In this document: piece after piece, positions 1 to 7,836 of the stretch | Layout: every line of letters begins with the position of its first letter | Position numbering within the stretch: the stretch's first letter is position 1 | Source: a virus | Direction: 5' to 3' (one strand) | DNA length: 38,098 bases | IMG/VR virus record: IMGVR_UViG_3300010885_047482 | Span: 1 to 38,098 of that record | Translations under genes and position numbers: made by a program | Notes under the pieces: model-generated | Told to the model about the DNA's origin: nothing | Seen by the model: only the letters and a program-made list of their open reading frames with translations | The model's database searches: none

Positions 1-1076
1 CCAGTACCACCAGTACCAGACGTTCCGCCAGTAGTTACAACTGGGTTAGTTCCTTTACCTGCAAGTTCCCAAAGCTCTTTTAATCGAGCTAGAGTTATTC
101 CAACTTTTGTGCAGTATTTAGCAAGATATTCAACATCATTTGAGTTGACCGCATTATGTTCAGCTTCTTTTGCATCAAAGAACATTCCAAAGGCAGTTGC
201 TGTGTTTGGACCGTAATTACCGTCCGGATTGCCTAATTTATCTTGAACCCTTTTTCCAGCCTCGCCGTATTTCTCAGCAAGAACTTTTTCTTTAAGGATT
301 AGTTGAACGAATTTTACCTCTTGTCCCTTTGACCCTCTAGAAACTTTAATTCCGGTTTGAAGAGCTCTACCGTTAGGATTTGGGTCTTGCTTATTACTAA
401 CAATCTCAAATGCAAGAAGTTTCTCAGTTAAGTATTTTAAAATTTGATCGTCCGCAGCGGTGTCTTTCCAATCCCATGGAAATACTCCGCCAGTACCGCC
501 TGTTCCAGAAGAACCGGCTGATCCAGCTGTACCGGTCGTACCTGCTGTTCCAGAAGAACCACTTGTTCCAGTTTCAACTTTAATAATCTCTGGTTTAACT
601 ACTGGATTTAGGTCGGAATTCATTTTGGTAGCGTCCTCGGCTTTGTATAATTTAAGTTTACCATTTGAACTAGTTAAGAAAGGCTGCGCTTTTGATACGT
701 CGTATTTGGAAGCATCTCTAACAGATAAGATTCCCTTAAAGATTTGTTGGCCTGTTGCTGAACGCTCTTTGTCTTTAGTAACTGCAATGAATACGATATT
801 ATTTGCGACCTTTGACATTACTACTGCGCTCGCTGATAATTGATCAGCTGCATTCTTTTTAGCCTCATCTGGATTCTCAGTTTCCATTTTCATAACGAAA
901 TGAAATGCAGCGATTTCGCCAGCATTAGCGTCCGGCTTATCTTCGTCAACTTTGAATTTTTGATCAGGGGTTAAAAATGAGAGTAGTGCTTCGTTTAGAG
1001 GCATTGTGCCCTTGGTTCCAGTTGACTTAGTATAGCTTTCGTTAATAAAGTCGTCAAATGATTTAAAACTTTTCAT
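1..1076 (-). CDS. Putative internal virion protein with peptidoglycan-binding-type domain (3' end beyond window)
   Basis: About 358 codons are visible; the C-terminus lies past the left edge. The protein starts MKSFKSFDDFINES, which closely resembles the T4 capsid-targeting peptide of the internal proteins (MKTYQEFIAE) and carries an I-N-E/S site of the type cut by T4 prohead protease. A first domain of about 150 residues is unrecognised. A short Gly-rich collagen-like linker (GTS, GSS, GTA, GTG triplets, encoded near 480-570) follows. Then comes a region with G-S-K-G-Q-E-V, a Leu/Ile-rich helix and G-N-Y-G-P-N-T-A-T-A-F, the usual pattern of PG_binding_1 domains. A second Gly-Thr-rich stretch runs into the edge. 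I infer an exported or head-packaged protein that contacts cell wall. It is transcribed away from the plus-strand ATP-grasp gene and is preceded by both promoter families. The function is uncertain; the N-terminal motif and the wall-binding pattern are seen directly. Confidence 0.7.
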   Translation of the reverse strand, partial: MKSFKSFDDFINESYTKSTGTKGTMPLNEALLSFLTPDQKFKVDEDKPDANAGEIAAFHFVMKMETENPDEAKKNAADQLSASAVVMSKVANNIVFIAVTKDKERSATGQQIFKGILSVRDASKYDVSKAQPFLTSSNGKLKLYKAEDATKMNSDLNPVVKPEIIKVETGTSGSSGTAGTTGTAGSAGSSGTGGTGGVFPWDWKDTAADDQILKYLTEKLLAFEIVSNKQDPNPNGRALQTGIKVSRGSKGQEVKFVQLILKEKVLAEKYGEAGKRVQDKLGNPDGNYGPNTATAFGMFFDAKEAEHNAVNSNDVEYLAKYCTKVGITLARLKELWELAGKGTNPVVTTGGTSGTGGT

Positions 1077-1124
1077 TTATTTCTTTGTTTTTTGTTGGCT
1101 TTCACCTTTTTATAATTTGTAAGA

Positions 1125-1134
1125 TTATTTATTC
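1125..1134 (-). promoter_or_regulatory. Family B late-type promoter candidate (GAATAAATAA)
   Basis: Minus-strand GAATAAATAATC, 48 nt before the start at 1076. It shares the ATAAATAA core found upstream of seven other transcription units in the window and resembles the T4 late promoter TATAAATA. It lies just downstream of a family A element, so this gene may have two promoters. Confidence 0.5.
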
Positions 1135-1140
1135 GTGACA

Positions 1141-1158
1141 AGTGTCCACTTTATTATA
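1141..1158 (-). promoter_or_regulatory. Family A promoter candidate (TATAAT-N4-TGGACACT)
   Basis: Minus strand TATAAT, AAAG, TGGACACT. The spacing matches the other four family A sites, but the downstream block is TGGACACT rather than TAAACACT and no AAAACY box lies 16 nt upstream. This is the weakest member of the family. Confidence 0.4.
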
Positions 1159-1170
1159 GGGCAGCTACTC

Positions 1171-1180
1171 TAATAAATAA
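1171..1180 (+). promoter_or_regulatory. Family B late-type promoter candidate (TAATAAATAA)
   Basis: Plus strand CTCTAATAAATAATA, ending 8 nt before the ATG at 1189. The same 15-nt string precedes the 791-aa gene on the minus strand. Such a short distance would give a nearly leaderless mRNA. Confidence 0.55.
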
Positions 1181-1188
1181 TACAGACT

Positions 1189-2313
1189 ATGAAATACTTA
1201 TTTGAATTTGCTCAATACTCTGCACAACCTGCTCATACTGCATCTTTTGGTGTGCTCGGTGATCTGGGTAAAAAGTCTAAATTTGGAGAACAGACTGGAT
1301 ATTTTAAGAGCCTGATGGAAGAAGCTCAAGCTGGAGGCATGGATGCCTTTGTGTTTACAGAGTTTTCACCAGAAGGAGTGACTGCTTGGAGCCTGGACGG
1401 AGATGACTGGCATGAATCAAAAAAGGCTTTACCTTCTGTATTTTACGATAGAAGTTTCAGAAAGAAAGACGGTGCTGGTAAAACTTCAAATACTCGAGCT
1501 CTATGCTCGATGGGTTGCACTCCATTAAACTCACCAGAGTTTAGAAAGCTCGCGCTAGACAAGCATTTAATGTATCAAAATTTAGCAGATCATTCAATTG
1601 ACGGAATGGGCTTACCTCATACTGAGAAGTACAGCGATTCAAAATTGATTCCATTCTTGCAAAAACATCCATCAGCTATTCTTAAACCTAGATTTGGTTC
1701 AGGTGGGCATGGCATAATCAAACTTTCTAAATCGGATTCAGGTTATGGAATCAATTATAAGGAAAATTCAATAGAGTGCCAGGAACCAGAATTGCTAAAT
1801 AAACTTAATGAAATTCGTCAAAAGATGAATGCTAGCAAGAGACTCTATATTATTCAAGAGTGCATTGACTTGCCTAAATACAATAATGGAGTATTTGACG
1901 TTCGCGTAATTTATCAAAAGGGCAAGGGCGGAAGTCCTCTACGTACAGGTATGGCTGTAAGGCTTGCTGCACCAAATAAGGTTACAGCAAATCTACACCA
2001 AGGCGGAAGTCGAGAAACTCTAGGAAATGTATTGGGAACCTTGTTTAATCAAGACATGAATGGAGAAATTGCTGAATCGATTAGAAATTACTCAAAGGAG
2101 ATTTTTGAGATATTAGACAGTAAAGTCGGGCCAATTGGAGAAGTCGGTATAGATTTCCTAATTGATCAAGGAGGTAGAGTTCATCTAATTGAGGTCAACT
2201 CTGTCCCAGGTAGAAACCTATTTCATATCTTACCGGATATTAGAGAGACTGCTATTAAAAGACCAGTCGAATACGCTAAGCACTTACTAGATAAACAAAA
2301 AAAGCCGCAATAA
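1189..2313 (+). CDS. YheC/YheD-like ATP-grasp protein
   Basis: 374 aa with an ATP-grasp fold of the YheC/YheD type (the family first named from Bacillus spore-associated proteins). Visible features are the N-terminal F-V-F-T and L-P-S-V-F-Y-D-R segments (about 54-88), the ATP-binding lysine in I-L-K-P-R-F (Lys166) followed by the glycine loop S-G-G-H-G (171-175), F-D-V-R-V (236-240), G-M-A-V-R and N-L-H-Q-G-G (254-273), and the metal-binding E-V-N-S-V-P-G-R near 335-342. The family is expected to ligate a carboxylate to an amine using ATP; the substrate cannot be read here. The gene is alone on the plus strand, diverges from the peptidoglycan-binding-type gene and ends in the loop of a terminator hairpin. 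The N-terminus MKYLFEFAQY resembles that of the plus-strand nucleotidyltransferase, MKYLLEFKTF. Family assignment is firm; role unknown. Confidence 0.85.
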   Translation: MKYLFEFAQYSAQPAHTASFGVLGDLGKKSKFGEQTGYFKSLMEEAQAGGMDAFVFTEFSPEGVTAWSLDGDDWHESKKALPSVFYDRSFRKKDGAGKTSNTRALCSMGCTPLNSPEFRKLALDKHLMYQNLADHSIDGMGLPHTEKYSDSKLIPFLQKHPSAILKPRFGSGGHGIIKLSKSDSGYGINYKENSIECQEPELLNKLNEIRQKMNASKRLYIIQECIDLPKYNNGVFDVRVIYQKGKGGSPLRTGMAVRLAAPNKVTANLHQGGSRETLGNVLGTLFNQDMNGEIAESIRNYSKEIFEILDSKVGPIGEVGIDFLIDQGGRVHLIEVNSVPGRNLFHILPDIRETAIKRPVEYAKHLLDKQKKPQ

Positions 2314-2330
2314 AGCGGCTTTTCTTTTTA
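2300..2330. terminator. Bidirectional intrinsic terminator
   Basis: AAAAGCCGC, a 6-nt loop containing the ATP-grasp stop codon, then GCGGCTTTT followed by T-rich sequence; A-rich sequence lies on the other side. It sits between two converging genes, so it can serve both strands. Confidence 0.85.
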
Positions 2331-2343
2331 AGTTAATGTCTAA

Positions 2344-2922
2344 TTAAGCTTGCGCTTGGCTAGACTCTTCTTCTTTTAATTTTGCAATTTGATCGTCTAA
2401 TTCTTTCATTTCCATGATTGAACTATTTAACGCAACTGCAATTCTAAATACTCGTTGTGCTGCTTCTAATCCTGAACCTCTGTAACGATTCAATAATAGA
2501 GCGCAGGCTTCGATAGCTGACGCTTGAACCGCTGGAGCTTCTGCTTCAAGTTTTAACTTAACCGCCTGTTCAATTCGAGCAACCGTTGATGCAAAACCTA
2601 AATAGCAATTCATCATCATGAACGCTTCATTCGGTCCATTAAATTCAAATTTGCTATTGCACTGATTTTTGATCCATTTAAGATCAGCTAATTCCAAGTT
2701 TACTGCCCAATAGCCAGTACGTTTGTTAATCAATTTTTGAACTTCGCTTAGTTCTTCAACTGGTTCTGGAATACCTCCTTCTTCTTGTGGGATTTCCATG
2801 TCAATGCTTGGCTCCATTACCTCTTCGGTCGGTTGTTCCATTGCCTCATCAGTAGGCTGTTCAATAGTTACTGCAACGTCTTCGATCAAAGCGTCTGTAA
2901 CAAGGGTGTTTTGTTCTGTCAT
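2344..2922 (-). CDS. Hypothetical acidic protein, 192 aa
   Basis: No family recognised. Residues 1-60 are very acidic and low in complexity (repeated Q-P-T-D/E-E and E-P blocks), consistent with a disordered tail. Residues 60-190 look helical, with Trp, Cys and paired aromatic residues (Y-W-A-V-N, D-L-K-W-I-K, M-M-M-N-C-Y-L-G-F-A-S) and a charged C-terminal helix that may be a coiled coil. It is the last gene before the bidirectional terminator and has its own family A promoter, so it is probably monocistronic. Confidence 0.7.
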   Translation of the reverse strand: MTEQNTLVTDALIEDVAVTIEQPTDEAMEQPTEEVMEPSIDMEIPQEEGGIPEPVEELSEVQKLINKRTGYWAVNLELADLKWIKNQCNSKFEFNGPNEAFMMMNCYLGFASTVARIEQAVKLKLEAEAPAVQASAIEACALLLNRYRGSGLEAAQRVFRIAVALNSSIMEMKELDDQIAKLKEEESSQAQA

Positions 2923-2933
2923 GTGTATAAATT

Positions 2934-2973
2934 ATTGTTTAGTAAATTTTACTCAAAAAGATTCGCAAGTTTT
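2934..2973 (-). promoter_or_regulatory. Family A promoter (AAAACT-N16-TAAAAT-N4-TAAACAAT)
   Basis: Minus strand: AAAACT at 2968-2973, 16 nt, TAAAAT at 2946-2951, 4 nt, TAAACAAT at 2934-2941, then ATG at 2922. Box spacing is identical to the sites at 17175-17214 and 31583-31622. The upstream box overlaps the Nudix stop codon. Confidence 0.6.
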
Positions 2974-3451
2974 AGCGAAGGCGATCTAAAATTATGCGCT
3001 GGGACGCAGAAACGTGTGTGTATGCCTCTTCGACATCCATAAAACCTGCCCAGTCAAGTTCTTCAAGCTGAAGTTGTTCTTTTGGAACACGTAAGCCAGT
3101 CAAGCCGATTTCAGATAGCTCAGAGATTCTGCAAACCAGATAATGAATGTTATTCTTGAATTTAGTCCCGCTCCAAACTTCGGCAGTTTGTATGGCAGGT
3201 TCAACTTGGTCTTGGCGAATCCGAAGACCTGTCTCCTCAAATGTTTCGCGAAACGCTGCTTCTTCTGGAGATTCTCCATCTTCCATTTTTCCCTTGGGAA
3301 TTCCCATAGTGGGTTTAACCCAACTTGAATTAGTTGGATGCACCAATAGGATCATAGGTTTTTGAGTGTCAGCTGGTGTATAAACTATTGCAATACCTGC
3401 CGAATCAGATCGCTTCTTAGGCTTTGTGAAATTATCGAAAGTATCAATCAT
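2972..3451 (-). CDS. Nudix hydrolase
   Basis: 159 aa. The complete Nudix box G-x5-E-x7-R-E-x2-E-E-x-G-L is present at residues 54-76, so the metal-binding and catalytic glutamates are intact. A preceding P-K-G-K and a hydrophobic strand core (M-I-L-L-V-H-P) fit the fold. Nudix enzymes cleave nucleoside diphosphates linked to another group; the substrate (NTP, ADP-ribose, NAD or RNA cap) cannot be told from sequence. The start overlaps the end of the bS21 gene by 8 nt, so the two are translationally linked in the 6748-to-2972 operon. The N-terminus M-I-D-T-F-D-N-F weakly resembles the capsid-targeting-like N-termini of neighbouring proteins. Confidence 0.92.
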   Translation of the reverse strand: MIDTFDNFTKPKKRSDSAGIAIVYTPADTQKPMILLVHPTNSSWVKPTMGIPKGKMEDGESPEEAAFRETFEETGLRIRQDQVEPAIQTAEVWSGTKFKNNIHYLVCRISELSEIGLTGLRVPKEQLQLEELDWAGFMDVEEAYTHVSASQRIILDRLR

Positions 3452-3641
3452 TTGAATTATTATCTAGAAATCGTTGACGATATATTGCGTTCTTTACTTG
3501 GTCTCGACGCTTAACGCTAGGCTTCTTAAATTCTTTTCTATCTCTTAACTCAGTTAGAGTTTTAGTTTTACTGAATTTCTTTTTTAAAACCTTTAGAGCT
3601 CGGTCGATCGAGCCAATTTCTTGTACGTTAACTAATAGCAT
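3444..3641 (-). CDS. rpsU: Phage-encoded ribosomal protein bS21
   Basis: 65 aa, usual length for bS21. The S-I-D-R-A-L-K core, K-K-K-F-S-K-T, L-R-D-R-K and K-K-P-S-V-K-R-R motifs match bS21 of Bacteroidota along the whole length. It also has Tyr at position 54; from published work on Flavobacterium ribosomes, Tyr54 of bS21 helps hide the anti-Shine-Dalgarno sequence of 16S rRNA. bS21 genes are known in some large phages. Here it would be placed in host 30S subunits to change which mRNAs are initiated. The ATG directly follows the stop of the upstream gene (TAAATG) and there is no Shine-Dalgarno sequence. Assignment is from similarity to remembered family sequences; the effect on translation is inference. 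Confidence 0.93.
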   Translation of the reverse strand: MLLVNVQEIGSIDRALKVLKKKFSKTKTLTELRDRKEFKKPSVKRRDQVKNAIYRQRFLDNNSND

Positions 3642-4373
3642 TTATAGAATGTATGGGCATTTTTTCAAAACTTCTTCTCTATTAATATACTCATTTAGAT
3701 AAGTTTTGACAAAATTATTTTGGATTTTATGTTTGTACCAAGTAGGAAGAGGTCCAATATACGATTCGAATACTCTAAAATATAGATCAACTAGTTCAGG
3801 CCGATTTAATTTAAAATTCTCCATCGCTAATAATACCGGACCAGACTCTCCGAGTCCAATTCTGAATCTACTAAAATTAGAGTTAATTTTTGAATTTATT
3901 GATTCAGTAAGTTCGTTAAGCTGATCACGATACGGTAATCGGTCCATGTCTAAATGAACTGGTGTACCGTCAATTATTTGTCGAGCTCCAAATATTTTAC
4001 CACGGTGTGCAGCTATTTGAATTTGATTTTCGAATTTAGGTTTAGTAAAGTAAAGTGAGCCCTTTGGAATAGGAGTCGTATTTACGTGTCTAAATGTCTG
4101 AAATGTTTTGATTTCTGAAATTGGAGAAACTACTGTAATTGGTGTCTTTAATTTCCTTGCTCCAAATTTATTGGAAACAGCCTTTGGAATAAAAGGAGAG
4201 CCTGCAAGTCTACTGAAAACTTGATGAGTTGAAAAATCATTTGGCGAAACTTCGACTGCTACTTCTGAATCATCATCACCGTATAGTTCCGGCATATCAT
4301 GATTTTCACCAATTAGTTTAATTCGTTTTGAATAAGTATCGTATACTTGAAAATCGTCAAATTTCTTTATCAT
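3642..4373 (-). CDS. Hypothetical protein, 243 aa, capsid-targeting-like N-terminus
   Basis: No family recognised. It begins M-I-K-K-F-D-D-F-Q-V-Y, sharing F-D-D-F with the peptidoglycan-binding-type protein at the left edge, and has L-I-G-E/N at residues 20-24, a possible I-x-E protease site. Acidic cluster G-D-D-D-S-E at about 32-37. The C-terminal third is rich in aromatic residues (Y-F-R-V-F-E-S-Y-I-G, T-W-Y-K-H-K-I) and ends with a helical segment. The start overlaps the stop of the 791-aa gene by one base (ATGA), and its own stop abuts bS21, so all are co-transcribed. A co-packaged virion protein is possible but not shown. Confidence 0.7.
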   Translation of the reverse strand: MIKKFDDFQVYDTYSKRIKLIGENHDMPELYGDDDSEVAVEVSPNDFSTHQVFSRLAGSPFIPKAVSNKFGARKLKTPITVVSPISEIKTFQTFRHVNTTPIPKGSLYFTKPKFENQIQIAAHRGKIFGARQIIDGTPVHLDMDRLPYRDQLNELTESINSKINSNFSRFRIGLGESGPVLLAMENFKLNRPELVDLYFRVFESYIGPLPTWYKHKIQNNFVKTYLNEYINREEVLKKCPYIL

Positions 4374-6748
4374 TATCTACGGGTGATTAATTTACCAATC
4401 TTGAAAAATGATTCTTTTAATTCTAGACTGTTATCGCCTATGTGAAGCAATGCTTCAGATGGCACGGTGTCTTCGTTCCAGTGAGTTAGAACTTCTGATC
4501 GGATTTTAGATTTATCAGTTGATTCTATTTCTCCAGCCTTTTCCATCTTATCTAGCGTTGCATCGAGCCTAGACTCGCTTGACTCGTTTGGATAGTACGA
4601 TCCCTTTGAACCATTGTCAATGTAAACATCTGAGAAGTAGGCTTTAAGTAATGGATTTGCTTCGCTTAATGGATGCTGCGCATCAATATTAGAGTCTTCG
4701 CCTAATTGTTTTAGGATACTTGCTTCATATTCATTAAGTCCAGATTCTTCCCATTCTTCAGGAGTTGTTAAATTCGTAACCGGCTTACTTGAATCAATAT
4801 GTGGCTGTTTAATTACACAGCCAGTTGCAGCTTGAGCAACTGAAGCACTTCCTAAACATGGATTAGTTGAAGTTTTTATGTCTTCTGCTAATTTGTGAGT
4901 ATCTTCTTTAGTCTTCTCTATTTGTCCCATTAGAGCTTCATAGCCTTCAGGATTTGCCTCTTTAAATTTTGCAAGATCTTCTGGAGTTACTTCGCTTCCA
5001 ACCTTTTCCATATATGAAGTTTCGGTCTCTATTACAATATTTGATAGCATTTCGTTTGTTGCTGCTAAATTCAAGGTAATTTCGCCGGCTTTATCAGCAG
5101 CAGTCGATTTAACTTTATTTAGCGCGTCTTCTGGACTGCCAGCTAATAGATATTGAGCACAGCTGCTGCCCTTTAGGAAAGCCTTAAGAATGAATACTAT
5201 AAAAGCTCTACCGCTAATTCCACGATAGGCAAGTTTACCCGTAAATTTTGCAAGATCCGCCTGAATTTTTCCAAGATTTTGAGTTCCTTTAATTAGGAGT
5301 TCCGGTGCTTCTTTAAATATAGCGGCAGTCTTAGCAACGTTAGGCGAGACCAATTTATTAAGTTTCGGATTTGTAATTACCTCGTCTAATATTTTAGATA
5401 CGGCAGTTGAATCACCAGCTTTAATTGCGTCAGCTAAAGCTTTGTCACCAATCTTTGAGCCAGACTTGCTAAGTTCAGCAACGATTTCTGGAGATTTTAG
5501 CAATTCGCTTAAACTCTTTCCACTGATTTGACCTTCTTTAGCTAAGATATTCCCAACTAATTTTTCGGTCATTGCACCTTGAATGTACATTTTTTGAATT
5601 GAGTCAGACGCGCCATTCTTCATAATCGCTTTGAAGCCGTCTGACATAATAATCTCGGCCTGCATTGCTTTATTAAATCCTGGAATATCGGCAAATTTTG
5701 CTCCGATTTTCTCAGCATCAGCCGTGACAACACCAGCAGCTTTTGAAGCATCGGTTGCAGCAACTGCAGCCTTTTCTCCACTTGCAACAATTTTAGCGTC
5801 TTCTTTCATTAAGAGTTCGCCAGCTTCAGTCGCGCCTTTTCCAAAAGATGTCATCTTTAGAGCAAGCTCATCGATCCATTTAATTAGTCCAGCAGGTTTT
5901 GGAATAAGTCCAAAACTTACTTTATTGATTGCGGTTCCGATAAAATCAGCAATTCCACGAATCACCTTAAGAGCAGAGGTTGTAATAAATTCGCCAAGCC
6001 CTCTTAGTGCTTTACCCATGGTTTCTATAATTCCACCTGATGCTTTCGCGGCTGCATCAATTTCAAGAGCGCCAGTTTTGAAAGCCATTGTCTCTGCTTT
6101 AATTGCAGCAGTTTCGCCTTTCCATAAAACTGCAAATAGTTTTTCTCCGATTTTTGCAAAAGGCTTGATAATACCCTTTAGCGTTCCACCAATTACTTGG
6201 CCGAATCCTGGAATTGCAATAACTAAGTTAAGGCAACCAATTAGATAATTTCCACGATAGAAAGAGATTGCTGCATTTAATAAGTTAGCGACGGTGTCAA
6301 TTGGAATACCTGCCCAAGAGAATGGAATAAGTCCAATAATGTCTAGGACGAATTGTAGGATCCCGATTGCTGAACCTCCTTCGGTCATCATCATTACAAA
6401 ATCCTTAATCATACCTAATAAACCTTCGTTTATGGAGTTAACACTGTTTAGAGTGTCTCGGTATGAGCCTTCTAGAGTTAAGAAGACTGGATTGTAGCCA
6501 TACTGAATTAGGAGATTTTCTGCAGCATTAGCCTCTTCGATTGTGTCGAATCTATCTAATAATTCAAGTTGATGATTTAGGATAGCATCTGCTTCCTGTG
6601 TGGTACGTGGAGAGTATTGAGTTAGGGTGAGAGTACTTAGGTTTTCCCAAAGTTCAACTGGGACAGCCATTATTGATTCTCGTAGAGAAGTTATTCTAGG
6701 GTCTTCGTTAGTACCAAAGAACTCCTCTGCTGAAGATATGTATTTCAT
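4373..6748 (-). CDS. Large hydrophobic Ala/Lys-rich protein, probable membrane-active virion protein
   Basis: 791 aa, no confident family. It begins M-K-Y-I-S-S-A-E-E-F-F, similar to nearby capsid-targeting-like N-termini, with L-R-E/S at 22-25. Residues of about 110-190 form a strongly hydrophobic pair of helices rich in Gly, Pro and Ile (L-D-I-I-G-L-I-P-F ... V-I-A-I-P-G-F-G), resembling the hydrophobic pre-toxin module in front of toxin domains in polymorphic toxins. A long Ala/Lys/Glu/Ser-rich helical region (about 200-500) follows, then a second hydrophobic stretch at about 500-530 and an acidic, Ser-rich C-terminal third. T4-like heads carry ejected proteins and T7 ejects large helical proteins; a DNA-ejection or membrane-crossing role is inference. 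First gene of the operon leading to bS21 and Nudix. Confidence 0.7.
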   Translation of the reverse strand: MKYISSAEEFFGTNEDPRITSLRESIMAVPVELWENLSTLTLTQYSPRTTQEADAILNHQLELLDRFDTIEEANAAENLLIQYGYNPVFLTLEGSYRDTLNSVNSINEGLLGMIKDFVMMMTEGGSAIGILQFVLDIIGLIPFSWAGIPIDTVANLLNAAISFYRGNYLIGCLNLVIAIPGFGQVIGGTLKGIIKPFAKIGEKLFAVLWKGETAAIKAETMAFKTGALEIDAAAKASGGIIETMGKALRGLGEFITTSALKVIRGIADFIGTAINKVSFGLIPKPAGLIKWIDELALKMTSFGKGATEAGELLMKEDAKIVASGEKAAVAATDASKAAGVVTADAEKIGAKFADIPGFNKAMQAEIIMSDGFKAIMKNGASDSIQKMYIQGAMTEKLVGNILAKEGQISGKSLSELLKSPEIVAELSKSGSKIGDKALADAIKAGDSTAVSKILDEVITNPKLNKLVSPNVAKTAAIFKEAPELLIKGTQNLGKIQADLAKFTGKLAYRGISGRAFIVFILKAFLKGSSCAQYLLAGSPEDALNKVKSTAADKAGEITLNLAATNEMLSNIVIETETSYMEKVGSEVTPEDLAKFKEANPEGYEALMGQIEKTKEDTHKLAEDIKTSTNPCLGSASVAQAATGCVIKQPHIDSSKPVTNLTTPEEWEESGLNEYEASILKQLGEDSNIDAQHPLSEANPLLKAYFSDVYIDNGSKGSYYPNESSESRLDATLDKMEKAGEIESTDKSKIRSEVLTHWNEDTVPSEALLHIGDNSLELKESFFKIGKLITRR

Positions 6749-6767
6749 TAAAACTAGTCACTTTTTA

Positions 6768-6777
6768 TTATTTATTA
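6768..6777 (-). promoter_or_regulatory. Family B late-type promoter (TAATAAATAA)
   Basis: Minus strand CTCTAATAAATAATAAAAAGTG, 19 nt before the ATG at 6748. The core includes the stop codon of the preceding glycosyltransferase gene. An A-run follows the core as in most family B sites. Confidence 0.6.
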
Positions 6778-7836
6778 GAGACGACTAGCTATTTGGGTTA
6801 GAATTTTATAGTAATCACCACGAGAGCAATCTGATATAAATTTACAGATTTCGAAGAAATCGTCAACTGTCTCAAATGACATTGCTGGATGAAATCTTGA
6901 ATCTTTATATGAAACTGGAATTGTTCCAAAAATGACCGATTCATAAACTCTTGCTGGAATAAATCCTTCTTTTAGATATAGATCTTTGCTGACATTTACT
7001 GAGACTTGCGCAAATTGCATATTTTCCCAAATACTAGTTCGGTTATCTCTTGGACATAGTGAGACTCTAGTAAGGTTGCCAATCCAGTTTTCCAAAGTTT
7101 GATCAGATTTTGCAGCAACCATCATGCTAAACGGGCTACCGTCGAATTTGCTAGTGCTGTCAATTTCAGAAATAATATCATTGATGATTGGATTCTTGGA
7201 ATGACCTTCTTTATAATTATCAAATGATAAGTTTCCATAATACATGATATAGTTTGGAGCCTTATTTGAGAATTTTTCATGTACGTCTAAACATGCGTCC
7301 ATAAATTCTTTACTGCAACCTGGCATTGTAATTGATGGAATTTGACGACTTATGCCTAATTCTGAAATCGTACGCAGAAAACTTGGAGATAGGGAAAGAT
7401 CTGTGTCTAGGATAACGATATCAGCTGGATCATATCCTGAGCTAAGGGCAAGTTCGATAATTCTCTCAAAATAAGCAGCATCTCTTAATTTCTTTTGTAG
7501 AGTCGAAAGATTTCTGAAACGAGCCTTTAAGAATAATTTTGAATATTTCTTATTTCGAATATTTTCAATGACTTGGCTTTGGCCTATTTGATATGTCTCG
7601 AGCAATTTATTTGAGAACTTATTAAAGACTTCGCCTAATTTATCATTTGGAAACATTGTTCGCAGTAGCGAGTCTCCATCAGTATGTAGATAATTTACAA
7701 AATCAAATTTTTCAACTGAGTATTTCTTTGAGAGTTCGTCAATTAATCCGAGTTGATAAAAAGTATGACCTGGAATGTTATCGTCGAATATTCCTAATTG
7801 GCCAAAATAGGCGTAGAGTGCTTTGTTCGTTTCCAT
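6775..7836 (-). CDS. Probable glycosyltransferase (GT-B, CgeB-like C-terminus)
   Basis: 353 aa. The C-terminal segment G-F-I-P-A-R-V-Y-E-S-V-I-F-G-T-I-P-V-S-Y (about 292-311) resembles the donor-binding helix and loop of GT-B glycosyltransferases of the CgeB / group 1 type, where a conserved Glu contacts the nucleotide sugar and a G-T-x-P turn follows. The N-terminal half has the mixed alpha/beta character of an acceptor domain (A-L-Y-A-Y-F-G-Q-L-G at the start; D-I-V-I-L-D-T-D-L at about 138-146). It is the last gene of an operon with an FkbM methyltransferase and an MBD4-like glycosylase and overlaps the latter by 43 nt. The acceptor could be DNA, a virion protein or a host glycan. Family call is moderate; acceptor unknown. 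Confidence 0.6.
   Translation of the reverse strand: METNKALYAYFGQLGIFDDNIPGHTFYQLGLIDELSKKYSVEKFDFVNYLHTDGDSLLRTMFPNDKLGEVFNKFSNKLLETYQIGQSQVIENIRNKKYSKLFLKARFRNLSTLQKKLRDAAYFERIIELALSSGYDPADIVILDTDLSLSPSFLRTISELGISRQIPSITMPGCSKEFMDACLDVHEKFSNKAPNYIMYYGNLSFDNYKEGHSKNPIINDIISEIDSTSKFDGSPFSMMVAAKSDQTLENWIGNLTRVSLCPRDNRTSIWENMQFAQVSVNVSKDLYLKEGFIPARVYESVIFGTIPVSYKDSRFHPAMSFETVDDFFEICKFISDCSRGDYYKILTQIASRL

Noticed and set aside
460-843. Plus-strand 127-aa open frame
   Set aside because: Antisense of the peptidoglycan-binding-type gene; its Pro-rich start is the complement of the Gly-rich linker.
3444-3451. Possible frameshift between bS21 and Nudix
   Set aside because: Both proteins are complete with good starts and ends; the 8-nt overlap is ordinary operon packing.
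5631-6248. Plus-strand 205-aa open frame
   Set aside because: Antisense to the Ala/Lys-rich 791-aa protein; composition is the mirror of that gene.
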